Below, piece after piece: positions 29,960 through 39,235 of a stretch of DNA of 42,039 nucleotides; within the stretch, counting starts at the first letter, position 1, and every line of letters begins with the position of its first letter. The notes under the pieces were generated by a model. It was not told the origin of the DNA. It worked only from the letters and a program-made list of their open reading frames with translations, and made no database searches. The stretch is from an uncultured Alphaproteobacteria bacterium (GTDB lineage: Bacteria; Pseudomonadota; Alphaproteobacteria; UBA7879; VGCX01). The stretch is from NCBI GenBank assembly GCA_913061155.1, contig CAJXSI010000009.1, positions 1 to 42,039 on the forward strand, given 5' to 3'. Both the position numbers and the translations under genes were made by a program.

Positions 29960-30389
29960 TATTCCAAGCTCTGGCATCATAGAAAACGGGATTCATCATT
30001 TCCCAATTCGGGTGTATTACGAAGCAACCGACGCTGTTGGTGTCACTTATTACGGTGAATATTTACGGTTCGCAGAACGCGCCCGCACGGAATATTTACG
30101 CCTTGCCGGTGTTTGTCAAACTCAACTGAAACAAGATGAAAACTGTCTGTTCGTGGTGCGTCGTGTTAATATCGACTATACAAAATCATCGGGTCTTGAT
30201 GACGTTTTAATGGTGGAAACAACATTGAAAAAAATTGAAGGTGTCCGCCTTTTTATGAATCAAATTCTTAAGCGCGAAGGGACAGAAATTGTATCCATGA
30301 CAGTCGAAGTTGCCTGCATCAAAGCTGACACCCTTCGTCCTTGTCGTGTTCCAAAGAGTGTTATCAGTCAATTACAAACTAAGCCCTAA
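29943..30389 (+). CDS. ybgC: YbgC/FadM-family acyl-CoA thioesterase
   Basis: [34 protein letters not shown] hotdog-thioesterase motif; follows ruvB. Confidence 0.9.
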   Translation: MNQMNNIPSSGIIENGIHHFPIRVYYEATDAVGVTYYGEYLRFAERARTEYLRLAGVCQTQLKQDENCLFVVRRVNIDYTKSSGLDDVLMVETTLKKIEGVRLFMNQILKREGTEIVSMTVEVACIKADTLRPCRVPKSVISQLQTKP

Positions 30390-30460
30390 TTCTTGCCATT
30401 TGTCTGGTGACTTGAACATCGAAACTTGTTACTCTATCAATCGAATTAAAGGGGTTACAC

Positions 30461-32515
30461 ATGAAAAAAAGTATTATAATTACAATTCTGGCTGGTTTGA
30501 TTGGGTTCCTTATTTATGAATTTCAAGATAATCCCAATCTTTTGATTCCACGATCTGAATTGTCTAATGACCCTGATTATTGGAATGTCCGCATCAGCCC
30601 AGATGGCAAAAACATTGCCTATCTTTCTAAAGCAGCTGGATCAAAAAACATCTTTGTCCGAAATACCGAAGGAAACGAAAAAACCGAACAACTAACCCAA
30701 GAAACAGGCCGTGGTGTTCTGGGCATGTCATGGACATATGTGCCCAACTATCTTGTCTATGTTAAAGATAATGGCGGCGATGAAAACCACCAATTATTTA
30801 ATTTAAACATTAAAACAAAAGAAATCAAAGCCCTGACACCCGGGGGGAAAGTTAAATCAGGGCTTGTTGCTGCCAGCCACCTTCATCCGAATGAATTTAT
30901 TATTGCCATAAACGACAGGGATGAACGTCACTTTGATCTTTATAAGATGGATGTTGTAACCGGTAAAAAAGATCTTGTTTTCTTGAATAAAGGTGGATTT
31001 GCTGAATTTTATTTTGATAGAAAATTAAAACTACGGATAGTCAGTAAATTCAATGAAGCGGGTGGTATTGATTATTTCATTCATGAAGGGGGTGGGTTTT
31101 TATCGCCTTACCTGACAATTTCCCATGAAGACACTGAAACAACAAGCCCTGTAAAATTTGATGACTCTGGCAATTATTTGTACTGGACATCCACTTCTGG
31201 TGTTCTTGAAAAAGAACGGGATAAAGCAGCTTTAATCAAAAAACCTTTCAACAAACCTGGGCCCGTTGAAGTTTTGGCTGAATCATCTAAAGCAGACATC
31301 CAAGGGGCGGTCTTTAGCATTAAGGGGAACAAACCCCTTTTCACGACCGAAAATTATCTGAAACCTAAATACATTTTCTTTGATAACGACATAAAAAAAG
31401 ACATTGAATTTTTGCAATCCCAACAGAACGGTTTGCCTGTTATTATCAGTTCTAATTTGGATGAAGACAAAATGATTGTTGTCTATGAATTTTCTGATCA
31501 AATATCAAGTTATTATTTATACGATAAAAATAAAAAGCAATTAACAGAATTATTCAACCCGCAAGCAAAGTTGGCAAAATATGAATTTTCTGAAATGCAT
31601 CCTGTGGAAATTCAATCCCGGGACGGTTTAACTTTGGTTAGTTACCTGACTTTACCTTCTGGTATTCATTACAAGAATGGCAAAACAAACAAACCTGTCC
31701 CAATGGTTTTGCTGGTTCATGGCGGGCCAATGTTAAGGGATGATTGGGGATTTTCTAAAACTGTTCAACGTTTGGCCAATCGAGGATATGCGGTTTTGCA
31801 AGTTAATTACCGGGGGTCCACTGGCTTTGGGAAAAAATTTACTCGGGCCATTAACAAACAACATTGGGATAAAGTGCCAGAAGATTTACAAGATGCCGTT
31901 AAGTGGGCCATTAATAAAAAAATAGCAGACCCTAAAAAAGTATGTATTATGGGCGGCAGCTACGGGGGCTATCAAACCTTGGTTGGCCTGACAAAATATC
32001 CTGAATTTTACACTTGTGGCGTTGATATTGTTGGGATGTCAAATTTGCTAACAACCTTACAAAGCATGCCAGAATATTGGAAAATTGCTGAGGCAAAAAA
32101 CCGCCTTCAATATGGGGATCGAACAACAAAAAGGGGGCGCAAAGAACTGCTTCGTATGTCCCCCATCAGTTATGTTGATCGCCTTCAAAAACCGTTATTA
32201 ATTGGGCATGGGAAAAATGATCCTCGGGTTAAAAAAGCAGAATCAGACCAAATCGTTAAAGCCATGCGGGAAAAAGGAATCCCGGTTACTTACGTCATGT
32301 TTCCTGATGAAGGGCATGGTTTTTCAATGCCCAAAAATCGAATGGCTTTTAATGCTGTTGAAGAAAAATTCTTGGCAACTTATTTAGGGGGGCGTTTTGA
32401 ACCTATCGGCAATGATTTGGATGAATCTAGTATGAAAATTTTGGCGAATGATTTGAATGATAAAGCCATAGAAAATCGCTTTGCAAAACCTGTTAAATTT
32501 ATTGATCATGAATAA
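30461..32515 (+). CDS. Exported S9-family (prolyl oligopeptidase-like) serine peptidase
   Basis: N-terminal hydrophobic segment; C-terminal VLLVHGGPMLRDDWGF, CIMGGSYGGYQTLVGL nucleophile elbow, FPDEGHGFSMPKNR catalytic His. Confidence 0.92.
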   Translation: MKKSIIITILAGLIGFLIYEFQDNPNLLIPRSELSNDPDYWNVRISPDGKNIAYLSKAAGSKNIFVRNTEGNEKTEQLTQETGRGVLGMSWTYVPNYLVYVKDNGGDENHQLFNLNIKTKEIKALTPGGKVKSGLVAASHLHPNEFIIAINDRDERHFDLYKMDVVTGKKDLVFLNKGGFAEFYFDRKLKLRIVSKFNEAGGIDYFIHEGGGFLSPYLTISHEDTETTSPVKFDDSGNYLYWTSTSGVLEKERDKAALIKKPFNKPGPVEVLAESSKADIQGAVFSIKGNKPLFTTENYLKPKYIFFDNDIKKDIEFLQSQQNGLPVIISSNLDEDKMIVVYEFSDQISSYYLYDKNKKQLTELFNPQAKLAKYEFSEMHPVEIQSRDGLTLVSYLTLPSGIHYKNGKTNKPVPMVLLVHGGPMLRDDWGFSKTVQRLANRGYAVLQVNYRGSTGFGKKFTRAINKQHWDKVPEDLQDAVKWAINKKIADPKKVCIMGGSYGGYQTLVGLTKYPEFYTCGVDIVGMSNLLTTLQSMPEYWKIAEAKNRLQYGDRTTKRGRKELLRMSPISYVDRLQKPLLIGHGKNDPRVKKAESDQIVKAMREKGIPVTYVMFPDEGHGFSMPKNRMAFNAVEEKFLATYLGGRFEPIGNDLDESSMKILANDLNDKAIENRFAKPVKFIDHE

Positions 32516-33416
32516 GGTAACAAATATTATTAAAACAATTCCCTTACAAAAACTTCGGGACTTACGTGATCAGATCACCCATCGTTATAAAAGTAAACAG
32601 GGAAAAGGCATCCAATCTGCTGACGAGGCCATTGCCTATTTGGCCTTTCGCAGTCCTGCAACATCAGCCGTCCAAAAACAAATTTTCACTGAATGCCCAA
32701 AAGATAATTTTCATCCAGAAAGCATGGTGGATTTAGGGGCTGGCATGGGGTTAAGCCAGGCGATTGCGGCAGGTCTATTTCCGTCCCTCAGAACGTACAC
32801 AGGAATTGAAGAAAATTCATACATGGTTGAAATAGGCCGGAAATTAAGTGATGAAATCGATTGGATTCAGCAAAGTTACTTAGCTGCTGATATTCCCAAA
32901 GCCGATCTTATTTTGGGCTCTTACACATTTTCTGAACTTTCTAAAACAAAGTTACTGCCTGCCTTAGAAAAGGCCTGGGCCACAACGCAGCAATGCTTAA
33001 TCTTGATTGAACCCGGCACCCCTGAAGGATTTAAAACTATCTTAAAATGTCGCGAATACCTTGTTCAAAATTCAGGCCATATTTATGCCCCCTGCGGCCA
33101 CAATGGGAACTGTCCGATCAATCCAGAAAATGATTGGTGCCACTTTTCAAAACGTCTGGAACGGACAAAACTACATCGTGATATGAAAGAAGGATCTTTG
33201 CCTTACGAAGATGAAAAGTATTGTTATTTAATTGCGACAAAGGAAAACTGGTCCCCGACCTATAAAAGGATTTTAAAACCGGCCACCACACGCAAAGGTC
33301 ATATCAAACTTGATTTGTGCACCCCTGATAAAGTTGAATCCCCAACATTCACAAAATCAAAAAACCCAAACTTTAAAGAAATTAAAAAACTAACTTGGGG
33401 CGATCGATTGGAATAA
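32508..33416 (+). CDS. Rsm22-family small-subunit ribosome methyltransferase-like protein
   Basis: VDLGAGMGLSQAI, DLILGSYTFSEL, LILIEPGTPEGFKTI, APCGHNGNCPINPENDWCHFSKRLERT. Start set at MNKVTN, overlapping the upstream stop. Confidence 0.88.
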   Translation: MNKVTNIIKTIPLQKLRDLRDQITHRYKSKQGKGIQSADEAIAYLAFRSPATSAVQKQIFTECPKDNFHPESMVDLGAGMGLSQAIAAGLFPSLRTYTGIEENSYMVEIGRKLSDEIDWIQQSYLAADIPKADLILGSYTFSELSKTKLLPALEKAWATTQQCLILIEPGTPEGFKTILKCREYLVQNSGHIYAPCGHNGNCPINPENDWCHFSKRLERTKLHRDMKEGSLPYEDEKYCYLIATKENWSPTYKRILKPATTRKGHIKLDLCTPDKVESPTFTKSKNPNFKEIKKLTWGDRLE

Positions 33417-33453
33417 ATCGTCCAAAAATCACAGCGAAGCATCAGCAGCGACG

Positions 33454-33468
33454 CCTACAACTCGTAGG
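33454..33468. repeat. Small hairpin CCTAC-aactc-GTAGG between convergent genes, abutting the stop codon of the acetyltransferase
   Basis: Read directly; 5-bp stem with 5-nt loop, no T-run. Confidence 0.5.
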
Positions 33469-34356
33469 TCAGGAGCGCGATAACGAAGTGCCCGCGTCGG
33501 GTGTGTTTTCTGTATCCCAAAATAACAATCCGAAATACCCAATTTGTTTAAACCCTAAACTTTCATAAAGCCTTTGTGCGGGAATATTATATTGGTCCGT
33601 AAATAGAATAAGCGTTCTTATATCATGGCTGTTATAAGCATCCGAAATCATTGTTTCCAGTAATTTCTTTGCCTGCCCCTGACGACGATTGCTTGGCTTT
33701 GTATACATGCCCCCAATTTGGGCGATTTCACTGACACACGCATTGAAACAACCCACTGTTGTATTGCCCAATCCCCACCAATGCTCTTTCTTTGCCCTGG
33801 CATCAAACTGTTGACGCTGTTGATCTATTGTTCCATGGGCTGGCAGATTTGTTTCTTTACGATAACATTGGTCCAGTTGATGCCAATTATCAAAATCTTT
33901 TTCATTTAAAAACCGAACCTCATCATGATTGGTACCCGTTTCTTTTGACAAATTTAAAACATACAATTTTTCCTTCGACAGATTCTTAGGGCTAACTTCG
34001 GGATTTATCTTTTTAATATATTTCCAAAATAAATCACCATCTATCCACCCGCCGACAAATCCCGTTATAGAAATTTCTTCCTCTATACAAGCTTTGTATA
34101 TTACGTCACTGTAATCTTTTTTATGATCAGACTGAATTAATAAATTACCTAATTTTGTCAAACAAAAAACAGCACAGATCTGGTCGGCATCAACAAGAAT
34201 TTTAAAATTCCCCGAAAACAGTTCTTGCTGTAATTTAGGTCCGCATCGTTGATAATTATCTAATAAAAATAAAGATGTTTCTTTATATTGGTATAAAAAG
34301 TCTAAAAGTTTATCTTCAGCAAAAGCATCCCATTTTTGAACTGTTATTTTCCCCAT
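33469..34356 (-). CDS. GNAT-family N-acetyltransferase
   Basis: IAQIGGMYTKPSNRRQGQAKKLLETMISDAYN and LILFTDQYNIPAQRLYESLGFKQIGYF (GNAT motifs A/B). Confidence 0.85.
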   Translation of the reverse strand: MGKITVQKWDAFAEDKLLDFLYQYKETSLFLLDNYQRCGPKLQQELFSGNFKILVDADQICAVFCLTKLGNLLIQSDHKKDYSDVIYKACIEEEISITGFVGGWIDGDLFWKYIKKINPEVSPKNLSKEKLYVLNLSKETGTNHDEVRFLNEKDFDNWHQLDQCYRKETNLPAHGTIDQQRQQFDARAKKEHWWGLGNTTVGCFNACVSEIAQIGGMYTKPSNRRQGQAKKLLETMISDAYNSHDIRTLILFTDQYNIPAQRLYESLGFKQIGYFGLLFWDTENTPDAGTSLSRS

Positions 34357-34358
34357 AC

Positions 34359-34925
34359 TTACACACTCCTGATATTTTTAAATGATAGTTTCTTAGTAAG
34401 TTTATTATAGGAAAAAACAAAAATACTACCATTTTTAATCGGTAGTCTTTTGTGAATACCTGCCTGGCCAAGCAAACTTCCAATAACACCGCCATGCGTT
34501 ACCACCCATAGATTTTCCGTTTTGAAATTTAGGTTTTCGTGAAGAAAATTCATCACCCTTTTTAGTTGGCTTTCCTTTGTTTCTCTGTCATGTTTTTCCT
34601 GATCACGTTCTTTTAATCGGTCATCCAAAGTAACTTGAGACTGTGTCGCCTCTGCAATGATCTTGGCTGTTTCTTGTGCCCGGCGTTGCGGAGATGTGTA
34701 TAAAGTTTGGTTCTTAATTGATAATTCTTTGGCAATATCTTGAATATTTTTCCGCCCCTTTTCATTTAATGGAAGGTCTAAATCCCCATAAATAAATTTA
34801 TCTTTTCTATTTTTATCAGTCTCTCCATGGCGTATAATATAGATATCCACCGTCATAAAATCATACGCTTTATAGCCAAAAATAAATCCTAAAATTGTTA
34901 GAATAATCATTGTGGAATATTTCAT
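34359..34925 (-). CDS. Histidine phosphatase family protein with N-terminal membrane anchor
   Basis: YIIRHGETDKNRKDKFIYGDLDLPLNEKGR, YTSPQRRAQETAKII, WVVTHGGVIGSLL. Confidence 0.93.
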   Translation of the reverse strand: MKYSTMIILTILGFIFGYKAYDFMTVDIYIIRHGETDKNRKDKFIYGDLDLPLNEKGRKNIQDIAKELSIKNQTLYTSPQRRAQETAKIIAEATQSQVTLDDRLKERDQEKHDRETKESQLKRVMNFLHENLNFKTENLWVVTHGGVIGSLLGQAGIHKRLPIKNGSIFVFSYNKLTKKLSFKNIRSV

Positions 34926-35584
34926 TTATCCCCCAATACCAACTTAATAAAAGGGATGGTGATTTTACGTTTTTCGGCAATAGATCGATTGTTCAAAGTT
35001 TTAATAAAATGAAAGACATATTTGAAATCCCGATTCAAATGAGACGCCAAATAATTAATTTCATTATCCAAAACAGTGACCTGCAGGTCAGAAAAAAGTT
35101 TCAGGATGAACAGGCGCATCAAATCTTCATCTGGGCTTTTCATTTGAAGGGAGACCAAACGGCTTAAACGTGATTTTAAATCTTTTAAAGAAAGCGTTAA
35201 ATTTGCCAACGGTGTATCAGATGTCACAATTAAATTTCCCTTTTTCTGATACAGATAATTATATAAATGGAACAAAGATTCACTGGATTTTGGGGTTAGT
35301 TTTTGAATATCTTCCACAACAATATACAAAGGCGTTTGGGCGACATCAACCGTTGGAAGATCCGCTGCCTTGATAAAAACAGCCTGGTTTTCATGGGCCC
35401 AAACATGTGCCAAATGCGTTTTCCCACAGGCCGCAGGACCGTATAAAAACACGCCCATATCAACCCATTTCGGCCAGGATGAAATGTAATCAAAGGCTTC
35501 ATTATTTGATTTTGAAACCATGAAATCTTCGGGGTTATATTTGGCCTGCAAAGAAATATCAAAAATAAGTTGGGAAGGTGACAT
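34922..35584 (-). CDS. DnaA-related AAA protein (HdaA-like replication regulator)
   Basis: FLYGPAACGKTHLAHVWAHEN Walker A, SRLSRLVSLQMKSPDEDLMRLFILKLF; ~220 aa; upstream AI-2E/pgsA-like neighbours are typical of alphaproteobacterial hda. Confidence 0.85.
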   Translation of the reverse strand: MSPSQLIFDISLQAKYNPEDFMVSKSNNEAFDYISSWPKWVDMGVFLYGPAACGKTHLAHVWAHENQAVFIKAADLPTVDVAQTPLYIVVEDIQKLTPKSSESLFHLYNYLYQKKGNLIVTSDTPLANLTLSLKDLKSRLSRLVSLQMKSPDEDLMRLFILKLFSDLQVTVLDNEINYLASHLNRDFKYVFHFIKTLNNRSIAEKRKITIPFIKLVLGDK

Positions 35585-35598
35585 AAGGATTGAACCGG

Positions 35599-36720
35599 TT
35601 AATCATTATAAAAGGGGCTGGCCAAGTATGCCTTAACACCATGACGCACCAAAACCCCAATCATGGCAGCCAAGGGCACGGCAATTAAAACACCGACAAA
35701 CCCAAGCAAGACCCCCCCTGCCAAAATGGCAAAGATAATCCATAAAGGGTGAAGGCCAACTTTCCCACCAATTATTTTGGGGGTTAGGAAAGTACCTTCA
35801 AAAACCTGAACTGATATAAAAATGGCTGCCACCAAGGCAATATTTTTCCAGTCATTAAACTGATATAACGCGGCAATCATACTGATGACAAAGCCTGTTA
35901 TCGCCCCAACATAAGGAATAAACGATAAAATGCCAGTAATAATTCCGATTAACAAACCAAATTCCAACCCTGCAAACCAAAGGCCCGTGGCATATAAAAC
36001 ACCCAACAATAAACAAACTGTGGCCTGCCCACGCAAGTAACCGGATATTGTTCTATCCATTTCTGAAAGACATTCTTTTATAAGTTGTGCCTTTGTTTTT
36101 GGCAGCCAAGAATAAATTTTTTCGCGCATCCCATCCCAATCCTTTAACAAGAAAAATAAAACAACTGGCGTTATTAACAACAAAGTCATCACATTAATTA
36201 AAGCAAATGTATTGGATATTACATTGGTCAACAAAACCTTTATCCATTTCCCAATGCCTAAAATTTCAGGCGCAACACTTGCCTTAATTTCAGCCAATTC
36301 CATTTGCGGGATTAAGGTATCAAATTTTTTAACAACTGTTATTAATGAATCATACGATCCAGAAATATAATCAGGAATAACTGCAATTAATTTCATTACT
36401 TGTTGATACAGAAGGGGTGATAAAAACAGCAAGCTTAAGCTTAACAAAGCAAAGAAAGGAATAACAACCAAAAAAGCACTTGTGCCTTTGGAGATGCCAT
36501 ATTTCCTTATTTTCCCAACAAGGGGGGAAAGTATATAGGCCAAGACGCCCCCCATAACAAATGGTAAAATTATCTCTCCAAAAATATGGATAAACAGCCC
36601 AACAAAAAAGAACCAAGCAATTATAAAAAGTAAGACAAACTTTTGATTATTGTATTTATTATCAGTATTTATTTTTTTTGAAGCAGAAGGTTTAACCATT
36701 TTCTCATGTATCCTATCCAT
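35599..36720 (-). CDS. AI-2E family transporter (PerM-like permease)
   Basis: Polytopic; GIITGILSFIPYVGAITGFVISMIAAL, GTFLTPKIIGGKVGLHPLWIIFAILAGGVLLGFVGVLIAVPLAAMIGVLVRH. Confidence 0.92.
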   Translation of the reverse strand: MDRIHEKMVKPSASKKINTDNKYNNQKFVLLFIIAWFFFVGLFIHIFGEIILPFVMGGVLAYILSPLVGKIRKYGISKGTSAFLVVIPFFALLSLSLLFLSPLLYQQVMKLIAVIPDYISGSYDSLITVVKKFDTLIPQMELAEIKASVAPEILGIGKWIKVLLTNVISNTFALINVMTLLLITPVVLFFLLKDWDGMREKIYSWLPKTKAQLIKECLSEMDRTISGYLRGQATVCLLLGVLYATGLWFAGLEFGLLIGIITGILSFIPYVGAITGFVISMIAALYQFNDWKNIALVAAIFISVQVFEGTFLTPKIIGGKVGLHPLWIIFAILAGGVLLGFVGVLIAVPLAAMIGVLVRHGVKAYLASPFYND

Positions 36721-37214
36721 GACACAGTTGTTGTGAATGCCACCAAGTAAATTAATACGCCAAAAATCCTATTTGACATTTGTACATCAAACGCCAAATC
36801 AATAAGAAGCAGTGTAACATATGACATTTGGAAAGTTGTATTAAATTTACTTATTAAGGATGGTTTTACATCCTGATCTTGCAGGTGCTTTCGGGTAAAA
36901 ACGTAAGCCATAAGCATAAAAAGATCTCTGGAGACAACCAAAGTGACAAGCCACATAGGAATAACGCCAGAAAACCCAAGGGTTATCATGACGGTAACAA
37001 GCAAGACCTTGTCAGCCAACGGGTCCAGAATACTGCCCAATTTTGATTTTATGCTGAATTTTCTGGCCAGATACCCATCAATTGCATCCGAAATACTTGC
37101 AACCAAGAAAAGCCAAAAAGCAAACACATATAAGTCACCAACGATAAACCATATAATAAATGGCACCAAAATTAATCGGGAGATACTTATAAAATTAGGA
37201 ATTGTCATAATCAT
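36669..37214 (-). CDS. CDP-alcohol phosphatidyltransferase family protein (PgsA-like)
   Basis: DAIDGYLARKFSIKSKLGSILDPLADK matches the CDP-alcohol phosphotransferase motif. Confidence 0.92.
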   Translation of the reverse strand: MIMTIPNFISISRLILVPFIIWFIVGDLYVFAFWLFLVASISDAIDGYLARKFSIKSKLGSILDPLADKVLLVTVMITLGFSGVIPMWLVTLVVSRDLFMLMAYVFTRKHLQDQDVKPSLISKFNTTFQMSYVTLLLIDLAFDVQMSNRIFGVLIYLVAFTTTVSWIGYMRKWLNLLLQKK

Positions 37215-38289
37215 TTTGCATCATTTTTTCAATTAAAATACCTGTATCCGTAAAGGAAACTTTATACATTTTACGTTCCAATTGTTTTTGAAGAATTTTA
37301 AATTTCCCTTCATAAACCAAACTGTAAGTAATCTTTTTACTATCTGCCTCTGTAATCGAAAGGGTTTTGATATTTTTTATTGAGTATAAATCATTTTTGG
37401 CCGCATTAACACACTCTATATTATTGCACACAACCTGAATCAATACCCTGCGTTCAAGACTTTTATTATCAATTGTTTTATGCTTTTCTTTTTCTTGAAA
37501 TTCTTCAATCAATTGATTGATTTTTTCCTGAATTTGGTCATTATCTTCCGGCATCCAGAATGGGTCTGTTTTTTGCATGCTGGGCTTGGAATGTTGATCA
37601 TCTAATGTATAACTTTCCACTGCAAACAAGTGGTCATTTTCAGGGGCATTTTTTAACCACATAATAACCAAGCTATCTGCCCCATATTTATGCAGAAATT
37701 CTTTTAAGCCCTCTCCTGAATTTTCATCAATAAAAGACTTTATTTTAAACTGGTCTTCAATATCAAATAACGGAACGATATAAGTATCTTTGTATTCTGA
37801 CAGAACTGTTTTCCAGTTTTCATGCCATAAACCACTGCCTGTCAGTGTTTCATCTTTGTTTGTATAAGCGGGAATGATCAAAATTTTCTTTTGTTCATAC
37901 GCCAAAGGTTGAATATTTTGCTGGTTCAAAAAGGCATTAACTTGGTCTTTTAAAACGCTGAATTGATAAGTTGCCAGATAACGTGTTCCTGTTAATTTTT
38001 CATCTTCGACCGAATATGTTTTTATAAATGATTCTATTTGATCTTCATCAATCGTGGGAATTTTATCTTGGTCTTGCTTTAATACAATAGATTTCAAAAG
38101 CTTATCAACCGCTGAAATTTGTGCCTTTTTAAGGGCTTGTTCCCGGGCTTCGACAGCTGTTTCGGCCGTAACGTCAACTTTAATTCCTTTAATGGCATAG
38201 GTTGCCGCCATCCCTTTTAAGGGGGGAAATATGGCAAGGACAACCATTACTAATACAAGTAATAAGTTATTCCTTGCTCTATATTTCAT
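37195..38289 (-). CDS. DUF2066-type exported protein
   Basis: Signal peptide; IKGIKVDVTAETAVEAREQALKKAQISAVDKLLK; located with pgsA-like/hda genes as in other alphaproteobacteria. Confidence 0.7.
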   Translation of the reverse strand: MKYRARNNLLLVLVMVVLAIFPPLKGMAATYAIKGIKVDVTAETAVEAREQALKKAQISAVDKLLKSIVLKQDQDKIPTIDEDQIESFIKTYSVEDEKLTGTRYLATYQFSVLKDQVNAFLNQQNIQPLAYEQKKILIIPAYTNKDETLTGSGLWHENWKTVLSEYKDTYIVPLFDIEDQFKIKSFIDENSGEGLKEFLHKYGADSLVIMWLKNAPENDHLFAVESYTLDDQHSKPSMQKTDPFWMPEDNDQIQEKINQLIEEFQEKEKHKTIDNKSLERRVLIQVVCNNIECVNAAKNDLYSIKNIKTLSITEADSKKITYSLVYEGKFKILQKQLERKMYKVSFTDTGILIEKMMQNDYDNS

Positions 38290-38293
38290 AGAA

Positions 38294-38710
38294 TTACCCT
38301 ACGATTTCGTCTGCTTTAAAAAAGAAACCAATTTCAATTTCTGCATTTTCAAGGGAATCTGAACCGTGAACCGAATTTGCCTCAATAGATTCTGCAAATT
38401 CTTTACGGATTGTCCCAGCATCTGCATCAGATGGGTTGGTTGCCCCCATGATTTCACGGTTACGGACAACAGCATTTTCCCCTTCAAGAACCTGTACAAC
38501 AACTGGACCCGACGTCATAAAGGAAACTAAGTCATTGTAAAAAGGACGTTCTTTGTGAACAGCATAAAACTCTTGTGCCTGAGCTTCTGTCATGTGAATA
38601 CGTTTTTGCGCAACAACACGTAAACCGCCTTCTTCCAGGCAGTTAATAACTTTACCTGTAATATTACGACGTGTGGCATCTGGCTTGATAATAGAAAATG
38701 TTCTTTCCAT
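38294..38710 (-). CDS. ndk: Nucleoside diphosphate kinase
   Basis: [55 protein letters not shown] catalytic His. Confidence 0.98.
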   Translation of the reverse strand: MERTFSIIKPDATRRNITGKVINCLEEGGLRVVAQKRIHMTEAQAQEFYAVHKERPFYNDLVSFMTSGPVVVQVLEGENAVVRNREIMGATNPSDADAGTIRKEFAESIEANSVHGSDSLENAEIEIGFFFKADEIVG

Positions 38711-38770
38711 GGCGATTTTTCTCCTAAAAATAAAATTAAATTATGTAAAAGTTTTAACGTACTCTGCCAA

Positions 38771-39235
38771 TTAATTCAATTGCTTTTCTTCCCAGGCCCC
38801 TTTATCTGTTTGCTGAAAATATCTTAAAGAAATTGATTCCATCCCTTTAAAGATTTTCCATTGTTGTCGTGCTTTGGCAAGTTCTGATTCATCCAGCCCA
38901 TTAAAAAAATAGATATATTTCGAAAAATCTTGCCTGATTTCAGGGATTTTATTATGGGTTGTCACAAGCAAATTTGCCTGATTTGGGTTTTCAATTGTAT
39001 CTGTCAACCAAACTGGATTGTCTGCCGCGCCGCCTTCGGCTGACGTCGCATGGGGAACGAAACCATCCGGTCGAAATGTCCACAAAGAATCATTCAAACC
39101 TTGAATAAAATCAGTCTTGGTTAAGACCACTGCCCGCAAACCTGCGTCTAAGGCCTTTTCCAAAAGTTTGGGCAAAGCCTTTTCCACACTTGTTTTCTGT
39201 AAATGATAGAAACTGACTTCCATCTTATTTTTCAT
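38771..39235 (-). CDS. holC: DNA polymerase III subunit chi
   Basis: MEVSFYHLQKTSVEKALPKLLEKALDAGLRAVVL, LWTFRPDGFVPHATSAE, NPVWLTD. Start placed at MKNKMEV. Confidence 0.92.
   Translation of the reverse strand: MKNKMEVSFYHLQKTSVEKALPKLLEKALDAGLRAVVLTKTDFIQGLNDSLWTFRPDGFVPHATSAEGGAADNPVWLTDTIENPNQANLLVTTHNKIPEIRQDFSKYIYFFNGLDESELAKARQQWKIFKGMESISLRYFQQTDKGAWEEKQLN

Noticed and set aside
34922-35584. HdaA-like gene as full-length DnaA
   Set aside because: It is only 220 aa and I could not identify a DnaA domain IV (DNA-binding) signature.
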